From Rhizobium sp. J15 (lineage in GTDB: Bacteria; Pseudomonadota; Alphaproteobacteria; Rhizobiales; Rhizobiaceae), in contig NZ_NWSX01000046.1 in the NCBI RefSeq assembly GCF_002531825.1, positions 1-48,852 of the forward strand: a DNA stretch of 48,852 nt. Direction: 5' to 3'. Position numbers and translations under genes: made by a program. The notes under the pieces are model-generated. The model made no database searches. It saw nothing but the letters and a program-made list of their open reading frames with translations, and was not told the DNA's origin. Below, piece by piece: positions 31,148-39,022 of the stretch (position 1 is the stretch's first letter; every line of letters begins with the position of its first letter).

Positions 31148-32998
31148 TCAGCCGATGCGCTGGGAAGCGCGGGCTTCGACATAGCCCTTGCGCGCCTTGT
31201 TGACTTCCTCGCGCGGGCTGACTTCCGGCACCGCGACATCCCACCAGTGGCCGCCGGCCTCGGTGGTGATCAAGGGATCGGTGTCGATGACGAAGACCGA
31301 AGTGCGGTCGTTCTTCTTTGAATCGGCGATCGCCTGCTCGAGTTCGGCGATGGAGCCGACCTTGACGGCGATGGCGCCCATGCTTTCGGCATGCGCGCGG
31401 AAATCGATCTCCGGCATCACCTCGTGATAGGAGTCCTTGAGCAGATTGTTGAAGTTGGCGCCGCCGGTGCCCATCTGCAGACGGTTGATGCAGCCATAGC
31501 CGCGATTGTCGAGCACGACGATATTGATCTTGATGCCGAGCATGACCGAGGTCGCGATCTCGGAATTCATCATCATGTAGGAACCGTCGCCGACCATGAC
31601 GACGACCTCCCGCTCGGGACGCGCCATCTTGGCGCCGAGCCCGCCGGCGATCTCGTAGCCCATGCAGGAGAAGCCGTATTCCATGTGATAGCTGCCGGGC
31701 GCCGTCGCCGGCCAGAGCTTGTGCAGTTCGCCGGGCAGGCCGCCGGCGGCGCAAAGAACTGTCGCGTTCTCGCCGCCGATCGTGCGCGCCACCGCGCCGA
31801 TCACCTGCGCATCGGAGGGCAGGGCGGCATTGGTCGTCGCCATGGCCTTGGCAGCGGCCTCCATCCAGATCTTCTTTTCGGCAGCGGCCTTCTCGGCCTG
31901 TGCTGCCGGCGCCTTCCAGCCGGAAAGCCCTGCCGAAAGCGCCTTCAGCCCCTCGCGCGCATCGGCAACGACAGGGTGGCTGTCGTGCTTCACCGCGTCA
32001 TAGGCGGCGATGTTGAGGCCGATCATCTTGAGGCTGGCGTTCTTGAACAGCGCCCAGGAGCCTGTGGTGAAATCCTGGCAGCGGGTGCCGACGGCAATAA
32101 CCAGATCCGTTTCTTCCGCGATCGCATTCGCAGCCGAAGTGCCGGTGACGCCGACCGAACCGAGCGCCAGTGGATGGGTCTCGTTGATCGACGACTTGCC
32201 GGCCTGGGTGACGACGACGGGGATGGCGTGGGCTTCGGCAAAGGCCGTCAGTTCCTTCGTCGCTTGCGAATAAAGCACGCCGCCGCCGGCAACGATCACC
32301 GGCTTCTGCGATGCCTTGATCAGCGCGATGGCATTCGCCAGTTCGTCGGCATCCGGCTGCGGCCGGCGGGTCGTCCAGACCTTTTCCTCGAACAGGCTCT
32401 CCGGATAATCGAATGCTTCGGCCTGAACGTCCTGGCAGAGCGACAATGTCACCGGCCCGCAATCGAGCGGATCGGTCAGCACCTGCATGGCGCGCTTCAG
32501 CGCCGTGATGATCTGCTCGGGCCGGGTGATTCGGTCGAAATAACGCGAGACCGAACGGAAGGCGTCATTGGCCGAAACCGTGCCGTCGCCGAAATCCTCG
32601 ATCTGCTGCAGCACCGGATCGGGCGCGCGGTTGGCGAAGACGTCGCCGGGCAGGAAGAGAACGGGAATACGGTTGACATGCGCGACGCCCGCGGCCGTCA
32701 CCATGTTCAAGGCGCCCGGACCGATCGAGGTCGTGCAGGCCATGAAGCGCGTGCGGAAATTCGCCTTGGCATAGGCAATCGCGGCGTGCGCCATGCTCTG
32801 CTCGTTATGGGCGCGATAAGTCGTCAACTCGCCGCGCACCTGATAGAGCGCCTCGCCGATGCCGGCGACGTTGCCATGGCCGAAGATCGCCCAGACGCCG
32901 CCGAAGATCGGCACCTTTTTGCCGTCGACAACAGTCATCTGCTTTTTGAGGAAATGCGCGACGGCTTGAGCCATCGTCAACCGTATCGTCTTGCCCAT
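31148..32998 (-). CDS. iolD: 3D-(3,5/4)-trihydroxycyclohexane-1,2-dione acylhydrolase
   Basis: A 616-residue thiamine-diphosphate enzyme. The N-terminal domain has the NEQSMAHAAIAYAKA segment containing the catalytic glutamate, the middle domain follows (VIVAGGGVLYSQATKEL), and the C-terminal domain carries the TPP-binding motif beginning VGDGSYMMMNSEIATS and ending in a Asn-Arg-Gly-Tyr-Gly segment. IolD opens the inositol ring to give 5-deoxy-D-glucuronate. It lies between iolC and iolE; a repeat element separates it from iolC. Confidence 0.96.
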   Translation of the reverse strand: MGKTIRLTMAQAVAHFLKKQMTVVDGKKVPIFGGVWAIFGHGNVAGIGEALYQVRGELTTYRAHNEQSMAHAAIAYAKANFRTRFMACTTSIGPGALNMVTAAGVAHVNRIPVLFLPGDVFANRAPDPVLQQIEDFGDGTVSANDAFRSVSRYFDRITRPEQIITALKRAMQVLTDPLDCGPVTLSLCQDVQAEAFDYPESLFEEKVWTTRRPQPDADELANAIALIKASQKPVIVAGGGVLYSQATKELTAFAEAHAIPVVVTQAGKSSINETHPLALGSVGVTGTSAANAIAEETDLVIAVGTRCQDFTTGSWALFKNASLKMIGLNIAAYDAVKHDSHPVVADAREGLKALSAGLSGWKAPAAQAEKAAAEKKIWMEAAAKAMATTNAALPSDAQVIGAVARTIGGENATVLCAAGGLPGELHKLWPATAPGSYHMEYGFSCMGYEIAGGLGAKMARPEREVVVMVGDGSYMMMNSEIATSVMLGIKINIVVLDNRGYGCINRLQMGTGGANFNNLLKDSYHEVMPEIDFRAHAESMGAIAVKVGSIAELEQAIADSKKNDRTSVFVIDTDPLITTEAGGHWWDVAVPEVSPREEVNKARKGYVEARASQRIG

Positions 32999-33033
32999 CG
33001 GGGTCTCCCGGACTTTAGCTTTTGTCTAATCTT

Positions 33034-33188
33034 CCCCTCCCCAACCCCTCCCCACAAGGGGGAGGGGCCAACCTGTTCGGCTCTCTGCGCTCCCGCCGCA
33101 ACGTTTCATCCAGAGGATGCTCGATGATGGCGTGAGGCGGTGCCTCAAGTTAAGTCCATCCCCCTTGTGGGGAGGGGTTGGGGAGGGG
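33034..33188. repeat. Intergenic repeat element with terminal inverted repeats (copy 2)
   Basis: The arms at 33034-33066 and 33160-33188 are the same 33-base inverted ends seen at 2658-2794, with near-identical sequence (second arm CCCCCTTGTGGGGAGGGG plus TTGGGGAGGGG). The 90-odd bases between the arms differ from those of copy 1. This copy lies inside the iol operon between iolC and iolD. Confidence 0.85.
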
Positions 33189-33196
33189 TCTTGTTC

Positions 33197-35131
33197 TTAA
33201 TACTGCCCGCGCGTCTTCAGCCACGCCTCTGTCAGTTGCTGGAAGCGGCCAGTCATGTCGGCAGTCGCTTCCTCGTCATTCATGGCGCCGGAAAGCCAGG
33301 CGCGCGCCGCATCGGCAAAGATCGTCCGGCCGACGGCGAAACCCTTCACGGAGGGGGCCGCCAGCGTCGCCTCGAAGCAGGAAATCAGCTCGTCGGCGGG
33401 CGCTTCGAGCCCAAGGAGCACGATGCCGCGGCACCATGGATCATTCTTGGCGATCACCGCATCGATCTTCTTCCAGGCTTCGCGAGAGGCCTGCGGTTCC
33501 AGCTTCCACCAGTCCGGCTTGATGCCGAGCGCATAGAGCTCTTCCAGTGCGGTCGCGACCGTATCGTCGGTGAGCGGGCCGTTCTTGCCGGCGATGATCT
33601 CGACCAGCAGCTCGCGGCCGACCTTGCGGGCGGCTTCGAAGAGCGTGCGCAGCTTCTCCTGCTGCTCCGTTTTCAATTCGGCCGGATCGTCGGGATGATA
33701 GAAGCACAGGCATTTGATGCAGTGGCCGAGCGGCCATTCGACAAGCTGGGAGCCGATATCCTGGCTGAATTCGAAGCGCAGCGGCTTCGAGCCCGGCAGT
33801 TCGACCGGACGGCCGATCCAGGAAAAGTTCTTGGTCGCTGCATCGAAGAAGGCATCGCGGCCGAATCGCTCGTCGATCAGCATGCCGTAGCCATCGCGGC
33901 CGTTCGAAACACGCGCTGCCGCCTCGACCGCCAGCCGCTTGAAGGCGACGATCTTCTCGTGACCGACGCCGAGCTCGTCGGCGACGCTGACGAGCTGCGA
34001 ACGGTGGTCGATCGCCAGCGCCATCAGCAGCGGGATTTCACCGCGCCGGGTCGATGCCCAGTGGATATGGTTGATCGCCTCGTCCTTGCGCAGCGCCCGA
34101 TGTTTGCTGCCGGTCTTCAGGAAGAAGTCGAGTTCCGCCCAGGTCGGATATTCCGGCGAGCAGAGCAGGCGGGAAACCGCGAAGGCGCCGCAGGCATTGG
34201 CCCAGGTGGCGCAGGTCTTCAGCGGCTCGTCGCGCAGGAAGCCGCGCAGGAAGCCGGACATGAAGGCGTCGCCGGCGCCGAGCACGTTGAACACTTCGAT
34301 CGGGAAGCCCTGGCCGACGATGCCGGCTTCGAGGTCGTCGGCGATCGGTCCGTCATAAACGATGCAGCCCATGGCGCCGCGCTTCAGTACGATCGTCGCC
34401 GGCGTGAGGCGGCGTATCTCCTTCAGTGCGCCGAGCACGTCATCGGCGCCGGAAGCAATGAGGATTTCCTCTTCGGTGCCGACGATGAGGTCGCAATCCG
34501 GCAGCGTCTCCTTCATCTTGGAAGAGACACGGTCGGATTTCACGTAGCGCTCAAAACCTTCGGCATGGCCGGCGAGCCCCCAGAGGTTCGGCCGGTAGTC
34601 GATGTCGAAAATCACCTTGCGGCCGTTCTCCTTGGCGATACGGATCGCCTTGCGCTGAGCCGCCTCGGTATTCGGCCGCGAGAAATGCGTGCCGGAAACC
34701 AGAACCGCGCGCGACGATTTGATGAAATTCTCTTCGATATCGCCTTCATCCAAAGCCATGTCGGCGCAGTCGGAGCGGTAGAAGATCATCGGCGATACGC
34801 CCTCGGCCTCGACCGCAAGCAGCACCAGCGCCGTCAGCCGCTCCTTGTCGGTGACGATGCCGTCGGTCGCCACGCCTTCGCGCGCCGCCTGCTCACGAAT
34901 GAAACGTCCCATCTGCTCGTCGCCGACGCGGGTGATGAGGCCCGATTTGAGGCCGAGCCGCGCGGTGCCGATGGCGATATTGGACGGGCAGCCGCCGACG
35001 GATTTGGCGAAGGAGGCAATATCCTCCAGCCGCGAACCGATCTGCTGACCATAAAGATCGACCGAGGAACGGCCGATTGTGATTACATCAAGCGCCGGCT
35101 CCGGCTGTTGGTCCGGATTCGATTGTACCAT
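33197..35131 (-). CDS. iolC: 5-dehydro-2-deoxygluconokinase with C-terminal DUF2090 domain
   Basis: A 644-residue two-domain protein. Residues 1-330 are a PfkB sugar kinase (DVITIGRSSVDLYGQQIG at the N-terminus; NVLGAGDAFMSGFLRG with the catalytic Asp). Residues 340-644 are a TIM-barrel DUF2090 domain (ALAIDHRSQL, GMLIDERFG, ILLGLEAPADELISCF) resembling the IolJ-type aldolase. The kinase phosphorylates 5-dehydro-2-deoxy-D-gluconate; the fused domain could cleave the product. It is first after iolR in the operon, and two IolR-type operator sites lie just upstream. Confidence 0.95.
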   Translation of the reverse strand: MVQSNPDQQPEPALDVITIGRSSVDLYGQQIGSRLEDIASFAKSVGGCPSNIAIGTARLGLKSGLITRVGDEQMGRFIREQAAREGVATDGIVTDKERLTALVLLAVEAEGVSPMIFYRSDCADMALDEGDIEENFIKSSRAVLVSGTHFSRPNTEAAQRKAIRIAKENGRKVIFDIDYRPNLWGLAGHAEGFERYVKSDRVSSKMKETLPDCDLIVGTEEEILIASGADDVLGALKEIRRLTPATIVLKRGAMGCIVYDGPIADDLEAGIVGQGFPIEVFNVLGAGDAFMSGFLRGFLRDEPLKTCATWANACGAFAVSRLLCSPEYPTWAELDFFLKTGSKHRALRKDEAINHIHWASTRRGEIPLLMALAIDHRSQLVSVADELGVGHEKIVAFKRLAVEAAARVSNGRDGYGMLIDERFGRDAFFDAATKNFSWIGRPVELPGSKPLRFEFSQDIGSQLVEWPLGHCIKCLCFYHPDDPAELKTEQQEKLRTLFEAARKVGRELLVEIIAGKNGPLTDDTVATALEELYALGIKPDWWKLEPQASREAWKKIDAVIAKNDPWCRGIVLLGLEAPADELISCFEATLAAPSVKGFAVGRTIFADAARAWLSGAMNDEEATADMTGRFQQLTEAWLKTRGQY

Positions 35132-35186
35132 GATGTCCTCCCGCTAGATTTTGCGCGGCTTCGTGTGCCTGCGAATTTTCAATAAT

Positions 35187-35230
35187 GAAACATTGGTTCC
35201 GCGATGTTGTCAATTCGGAATGTTTATTCC
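35187..35230. promoter_or_regulatory. Two IolR-type operators upstream of iolC
   Basis: GGAA-N6-TTCC occurs perfectly at 35217-35230 (GGAATGTTTATTCC) and with one change at 35187-35200 (GAAACATTGGTTCC). The first covers the stop codon of iolR. On the minus strand a TTGACA lies between the two sites at 35207-35212, a plausible -35 box for an internal iolC promoter. As I recall, the same palindrome type was reported for S. meliloti IolR. Confidence 0.65.
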
Positions 35231-36099
35231 ATTTTCGCTTTTGCAGGTTTTGAGTGCTGGCGCTTGCGACGCCGCTCGGCGATTGCGACCGGCAGCGCCA
35301 TGGTGAGCGCCATCGAGGCCGAAAGCGAGCGGAAGCCAGCGAAATCGGCCTCAGCCACTTCGAACCAATGCGTGGCGCAAGCGGCAAGCGGCGAAAAAGC
35401 CGAATCGGTGATCGCGATGACCGGGACGCCGCGGTCGGCAAGCTCCTGGCTCTGGTTGAGACTGTCGGCCGCATAGGGCGAAAAGCTTGCCGCGATCGCC
35501 GCGTCCTTCGGCGTTGCGAACTGCACCATCTCAGGGTCGACGCCGTTCGGCGATGCGACGATCTGGTGACGGATGTTGAGCTTGGAAAAGGCGTAGGTCA
35601 TATGCGCCGTCAGCGGATACGAGCGTCGCTTGGCGATAAGATAGATCGTCTCGGCGGCGGCAAGAATGTCCACCGCTTTTGTGAAAGTGTCCGTCTGCAC
35701 CGTCGCAGCCAGCCGGTTGACCGACTGATTTGCCGCGGCAATGAAACCGGAGAGAAGATTGGCGTCCTCATCGTCGCCGCTCGCCTGCTCCAGCGTGACG
35801 AGCCGCTCCTCATAGCTCAGCGTCCGGTCGCGCAGCCGTTCGCGGAAGATGCTCTGCAGATCGGAAAAGCCTTCATAGCCCAGATGGTGGGCCAGCCGCA
35901 CGAGAGTCGACGGCTGGACGTCGGAGGCGGCGGCGATGCTTGCCGTCGTGCCGAAGGCAATCTCGTCGGGATTGCCGAGCGCGAAGGCGGCCACCTGCGC
36001 AAGCCGCTTCGGCATACTCGCCTTGCGCTCGATGATGGTGCTGCGCAGACTTTCGAAATCGCGCGGCACGCGCGTGCGACCCTGGGGACCGTTATCCAT
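35224..36099 (-). CDS. iolR: MurR/RpiR-family regulator of inositol catabolism
   Basis: The 291 residues comprise an N-terminal RpiR HTH (about 10-85; AAASDVQPSTLVRLAHHLGYEGFSDLQSIFRERLR) and a C-terminal SIS sugar-phosphate isomerase-like domain (about 125-260; ETIYLIAKRRSYPLTAHMTYAF, VIAITDSAFSPLAA). It is the likely repressor of the iol genes, responding to a phosphorylated inositol intermediate bound by the SIS domain. It is the first gene of the iolRCDEB run and is divergent from the Gfo/Idh gene, with operator-like palindromes in the shared intergenic region. Confidence 0.93.
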   Translation of the reverse strand: MDNGPQGRTRVPRDFESLRSTIIERKASMPKRLAQVAAFALGNPDEIAFGTTASIAAASDVQPSTLVRLAHHLGYEGFSDLQSIFRERLRDRTLSYEERLVTLEQASGDDEDANLLSGFIAAANQSVNRLAATVQTDTFTKAVDILAAAETIYLIAKRRSYPLTAHMTYAFSKLNIRHQIVASPNGVDPEMVQFATPKDAAIAASFSPYAADSLNQSQELADRGVPVIAITDSAFSPLAACATHWFEVAEADFAGFRSLSASMALTMALPVAIAERRRKRQHSKPAKAKME

Positions 36100-36117
36100 G
36101 CTTGCGGCTCACGAGAT

Positions 36118-36274
36118 GAAACAAATATTCCATATTGCCGAGCATAGACGATTTCAAACGGCGCGCCTAATTGTTTTTAATCGCCTGTAATTCCAGGCTT
36201 TTGAGACAGAAGATCACGAGGAGGTGCGAAAATGTGCCGCGAGTCCTCTCTTGTCAAAATGATCCAAATATTCC
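36118..36274. promoter_or_regulatory. IolR-type operators in the iolR/Gfo-Idh intergenic region
   Basis: GAAACAAATATTCC at 36118-36131 fits GGAA-N6-TTCC with one change, and GATCCAAATATTCC at 36261-36274 has the same CAAATATTCC right half. They bracket the divergent promoters and suggest joint control of iolR and the oxidoreductase. Confidence 0.5.
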
Positions 36275-36308
36275 AAAAATCGCCGCGCAGCTCTGGAGGA
36301 GACGAAAA

Positions 36309-37424
36309 ATGAAGCCACTCGGCATCGGTTTGATCGGCACCGGTTATATGGGCAAGTGCCATGCGCTGGCGTGGAATGCGGTGAAGACGGTGTTCGGCGA
36401 TGTCGAACGTCCGCGCCTCGTGCATCTTGCCGAAGCCAATGCCGGACTGGCCGAGGCGCGCGCCGGCGAATTCGGCTTCGAGAAGGCGACGGCCGACTGG
36501 CGGGTGCTGATCGCCGATCCGGAGGTCGACGTCGTCTCCGTCACCACGCCCAATCAGTTCCACGCCGAGATGGCGATCGCAGCGCTTGAGGCCGGCAAGC
36601 ACGTCTGGTGCGAAAAGCCGATGGCGCCGGCCTATGCCGATGCCGAGCGCATGCAGGAAACGGCGAAGAGATCCGGCAGGGTCGCCGTGCTCGGCTACAA
36701 TTACATCCAGAATCCCGTCATGCGGCACATCAAGACGCTCATCGGTGAGGGCGCCATCGGCACGGTCACGCACATCCGCGTCGAAATGGACGAGGATTTC
36801 ATGGCCGATCCCGATGCGCCTTTCTATTGGAAGAGCGAGCTTTCCTCCGGCTATGGCGCGCTCGATGATTTCGCCGTGCACCCCTTGTCGCTGCTTTGGT
36901 ATCTTTTCGGCCACGTCGAGGCCGTCATAACGGATATGGTGAAGCCCTATGCCGACAGACCGCTGAGCGAGGGCGGCCGCCGCGCCGTCGAAAATCATGA
37001 TGGCGCCAGCGTGCTGATGCGGATCGGCGGCGGTATCTCAGCCGTATTGATGGCGAATCGCGCTGCCTGGGGCCGCAAGGGCCGCATCGCCCTGCAGATT
37101 TTCGGCTCGAAGGGCTCGATCGCCTACGACCAGGAGCGCATGAACGAATTCGAACTCTATCAGGCCGAAGGGCGCGGCTCCGAACAGGGCTTCCGCAAGA
37201 TACTGGCGGCGCCCGCTCATCGGCCTTATGATCGCTTCATCCCGGCGCCTGGCCACGGTCTCGGTTTCAACGATCTGAAGATCATTGAATGCCGCGAGCT
37301 GATCCGGGCAATTTCAGGTGAGCCGTCGTCGATCGTGACATTTAAAGACGGTCTCAGGATAGAGAAGTCGGTGCATGCCATGGCACAGTCTTTCCATGAG
37401 CGTCGCTGGATCGAGATCGGCTGA
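36309..37424 (+). CDS. Gfo/Idh/MocA family oxidoreductase (inositol-type dehydrogenase)
   Basis: A 371-residue protein. An N-terminal Rossmann domain (GIGLIGTGYMGKCHALAWNA) binds NAD(P). The family motif WCEKPMAPAYADA at about residue 100 holds the catalytic Lys. The C-terminal alpha/beta domain follows (YGALDDFAVHPLSLLWYLFG). Its position, divergent from iolR and next to iolC, suggests oxidation of an inositol isomer such as scyllo-inositol or a rhizopine-related compound; S. meliloti has a similar gene at the same place. The substrate is not proven by sequence. Confidence 0.9.
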   Translation: MKPLGIGLIGTGYMGKCHALAWNAVKTVFGDVERPRLVHLAEANAGLAEARAGEFGFEKATADWRVLIADPEVDVVSVTTPNQFHAEMAIAALEAGKHVWCEKPMAPAYADAERMQETAKRSGRVAVLGYNYIQNPVMRHIKTLIGEGAIGTVTHIRVEMDEDFMADPDAPFYWKSELSSGYGALDDFAVHPLSLLWYLFGHVEAVITDMVKPYADRPLSEGGRRAVENHDGASVLMRIGGGISAVLMANRAAWGRKGRIALQIFGSKGSIAYDQERMNEFELYQAEGRGSEQGFRKILAAPAHRPYDRFIPAPGHGLGFNDLKIIECRELIRAISGEPSSIVTFKDGLRIEKSVHAMAQSFHERRWIEIG

Positions 37425-37511
37425 ATGTAAGAGGCCGCTTTCCGTTGACGGCGCATAGGGCAGGGGATAGGCCTTGGCATGAGTGTCGGGCCTAGTTTCA
37501 GGAGTGAGATC

Positions 37512-38729
37512 GTGACGGATAGACTGGTGATCATCGGCGCTGGACAGGCCGGTTTCGCATTGGCGGCCAAGCTGCGTGCGTTGAAGGATACGCGTCCGAT
37601 CACGCTCATCGGCGCCGAGGACGTGGCTCCCTATCAGCGCCCGCCGCTTTCGAAGAAATACCTGCTCGGCGAAATGAGTTTCGACCGCCTGCTCTTCCGC
37701 CCCGAGCACTGGTATCCAGACAATGATGTCGAGCTTCGCATTTCGACCTGGGCCGAGCAGATCAACCGGGACAGCAAGCAGGTCCTGCTGCAGGACGGCT
37801 CCGTTCTCGATTACCACACGCTGGTGCTCGCCACCGGCTCGACCCCACGCCGGCTGCCCGCCGCCATCGGCGGCGACCTCGAAGGCGTCTATGTCGCCCG
37901 TGACAAGCGAGATGCCGATCTGCTCGCCGACGAAATGCGTCCCGGCCGCCGTGTCCTCATCATCGGCGGCGGTTATATCGGTCTCGAGGCGGCCGCCGTT
38001 GCCCGTCATCGCGGCCTGGAGGTCACCGTCATCGAAATGGCCGACCGCATCCTGCAGCGCGTCGCGGCGAAGGAGACCGCCGACATCATGCGCGGGATCC
38101 ACGAAGGTCATGACGTGGTGATTCGCGAGAAGACCGGCCTCAAGCACCTGGTCGGCAAGGACGGCCGTGTCGCTGGCGCAGCCCTTTCCGACGGATCGAC
38201 CATCGATGTCGATTTCGTCGTCGTCGGCATCGGCGTCGTGCCGAACGACCAACTCGCCAAGGAAGCCGGTCTCGACGTCGCCAATGGCATTGTCGTCGAT
38301 GAATTTGCCCGCACCTCCGACCCGTCGATCTTTGCGGCCGGCGATTGCGCTGCGTTGCCCTGGCAGGACGGCCGTATCAGGCTCGAATCCGTGCAGAACG
38401 CGGTCGACCAGGCCGAAGCCGCGGCAGCCGTCATTGCCGGCGGCAGCGAACCTTACGAGCCGAAGCCGTGGTTCTGGTCCGACCAATACGACGTCAAGCT
38501 GCAGATCGCCGGCTTCAATCTCGGTTATGACGAGACGCTGCAGCGTCCCGGCGCCCGGGAAGGCGCCCATTCGATCTGGTATTTCAAGGAAGGCTCGTTG
38601 ATCGCCGTCGACGCGATCAACGACGCGAAAGCCTATGTGACCGGCAAGAAGCTGCTGGAATCCGGCGTCAACCCCGACAAATCGATTCTCGCCGATCCCT
38701 CTGCCGATCTGAAGAGCCTGTTGGGCTGA
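37512..38729 (+). CDS. FAD-dependent NAD(P)H:ferredoxin reductase family protein
   Basis: A 405-residue flavoprotein from the GTG at 37512, which follows AGGAG; the ATG at 37479 lacks a ribosome-binding site. It has two dinucleotide-binding motifs, VIIGAGQAGFALAAKLR (FAD) and VLIIGGGYIGLEAAAVARHR (NAD), the TPRRLP/ATGST region and the second FAD motif IFAAGDCAAL. A reductase C-terminal domain follows (PWFWSDQYDVKLQIAGF). These enzymes transfer electrons from NAD(P)H to [2Fe-2S] ferredoxins of oxygenases or P450s (rhodocoxin or putidaredoxin reductase type). No ferredoxin or oxygenase gene is adjacent. Confidence 0.9.
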   Translation: MTDRLVIIGAGQAGFALAAKLRALKDTRPITLIGAEDVAPYQRPPLSKKYLLGEMSFDRLLFRPEHWYPDNDVELRISTWAEQINRDSKQVLLQDGSVLDYHTLVLATGSTPRRLPAAIGGDLEGVYVARDKRDADLLADEMRPGRRVLIIGGGYIGLEAAAVARHRGLEVTVIEMADRILQRVAAKETADIMRGIHEGHDVVIREKTGLKHLVGKDGRVAGAALSDGSTIDVDFVVVGIGVVPNDQLAKEAGLDVANGIVVDEFARTSDPSIFAAGDCAALPWQDGRIRLESVQNAVDQAEAAAAVIAGGSEPYEPKPWFWSDQYDVKLQIAGFNLGYDETLQRPGAREGAHSIWYFKEGSLIAVDAINDAKAYVTGKKLLESGVNPDKSILADPSADLKSLLG

Positions 38730-38800
38730 CGCTCCGGCAGGATCGTTGCAAGACGCGCGCCATCTCTTCCTTGCTTGCATGTATAAGGGAGAAAAAGCGC

Positions 38801-38829
38801 TTGCTTCACCTGCCGAATGGCTCTATCAG
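38801..38829 (+). promoter_or_regulatory. Probable promoter of tRNA-Ser
   Basis: TTGCTT (38801-38806), 17 bases, TATCAG (38824-38829). The -10 ends 9 bases before the first base of the tRNA, the normal spacing for a tRNA gene with a short leader. Confidence 0.5.
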
Positions 38830-38838
38830 GCTCCCACC

Positions 38839-38929
38839 GGAGAGGTGGCCGAGTGGTCGAAGGCGCTCCCCTGCTAAGGGAGTATACGTCAAAAGCGTAT
38901 CGTGGGTTCGAATCCCATCTTCTCCGCCA
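38839..38929 (+). tRNA. tRNA-Ser(GCT)
   Basis: A 91-base class II tRNA. Acceptor stem GGAGAGG pairs with CTTCTCC, discriminator G and encoded CCA end at 38929. The anticodon loop CTGCTAA gives anticodon GCT, there is a long variable arm (about TATACGTCAAAAGCGTAT), and the T-arm is GTGGGTTCGAATCCCAT. It serves AGC/AGT serine codons. An integrase gene lies immediately downstream, which marks this tRNA as an integration site. Confidence 0.97.
38901..38929 (+). other. Predicted left attachment site of the genomic island
   Basis: The T-arm and 3' end of tRNA-Ser are the typical core used by tyrosine integrases encoded next to a tRNA. The sequence from the T-arm (GTGGGTTCGAATCCCATC...) to the CCA is intact, so the tRNA is restored by the element. 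The exact core length cannot be defined without the right end, which is not in the window: I saw no second copy downstream. Confidence 0.55.
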
Positions 38930-39022
38930 TAATCCCTTAGATATACCGCAATCCCTGGATTTTCGGCTCTTGGTCGAAGGTTTTGTCGTCTACTGCTACA
39001 CAAATGTGCTACACGCACGGGC

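Noticed and set aside
31391..35185. Two long plus-strand frames (578 and 681 codons) opposite iolD and iolC
   Set aside because: Both are low-complexity shadows antisense to well-recognised enzymes, with no ribosome-binding site.
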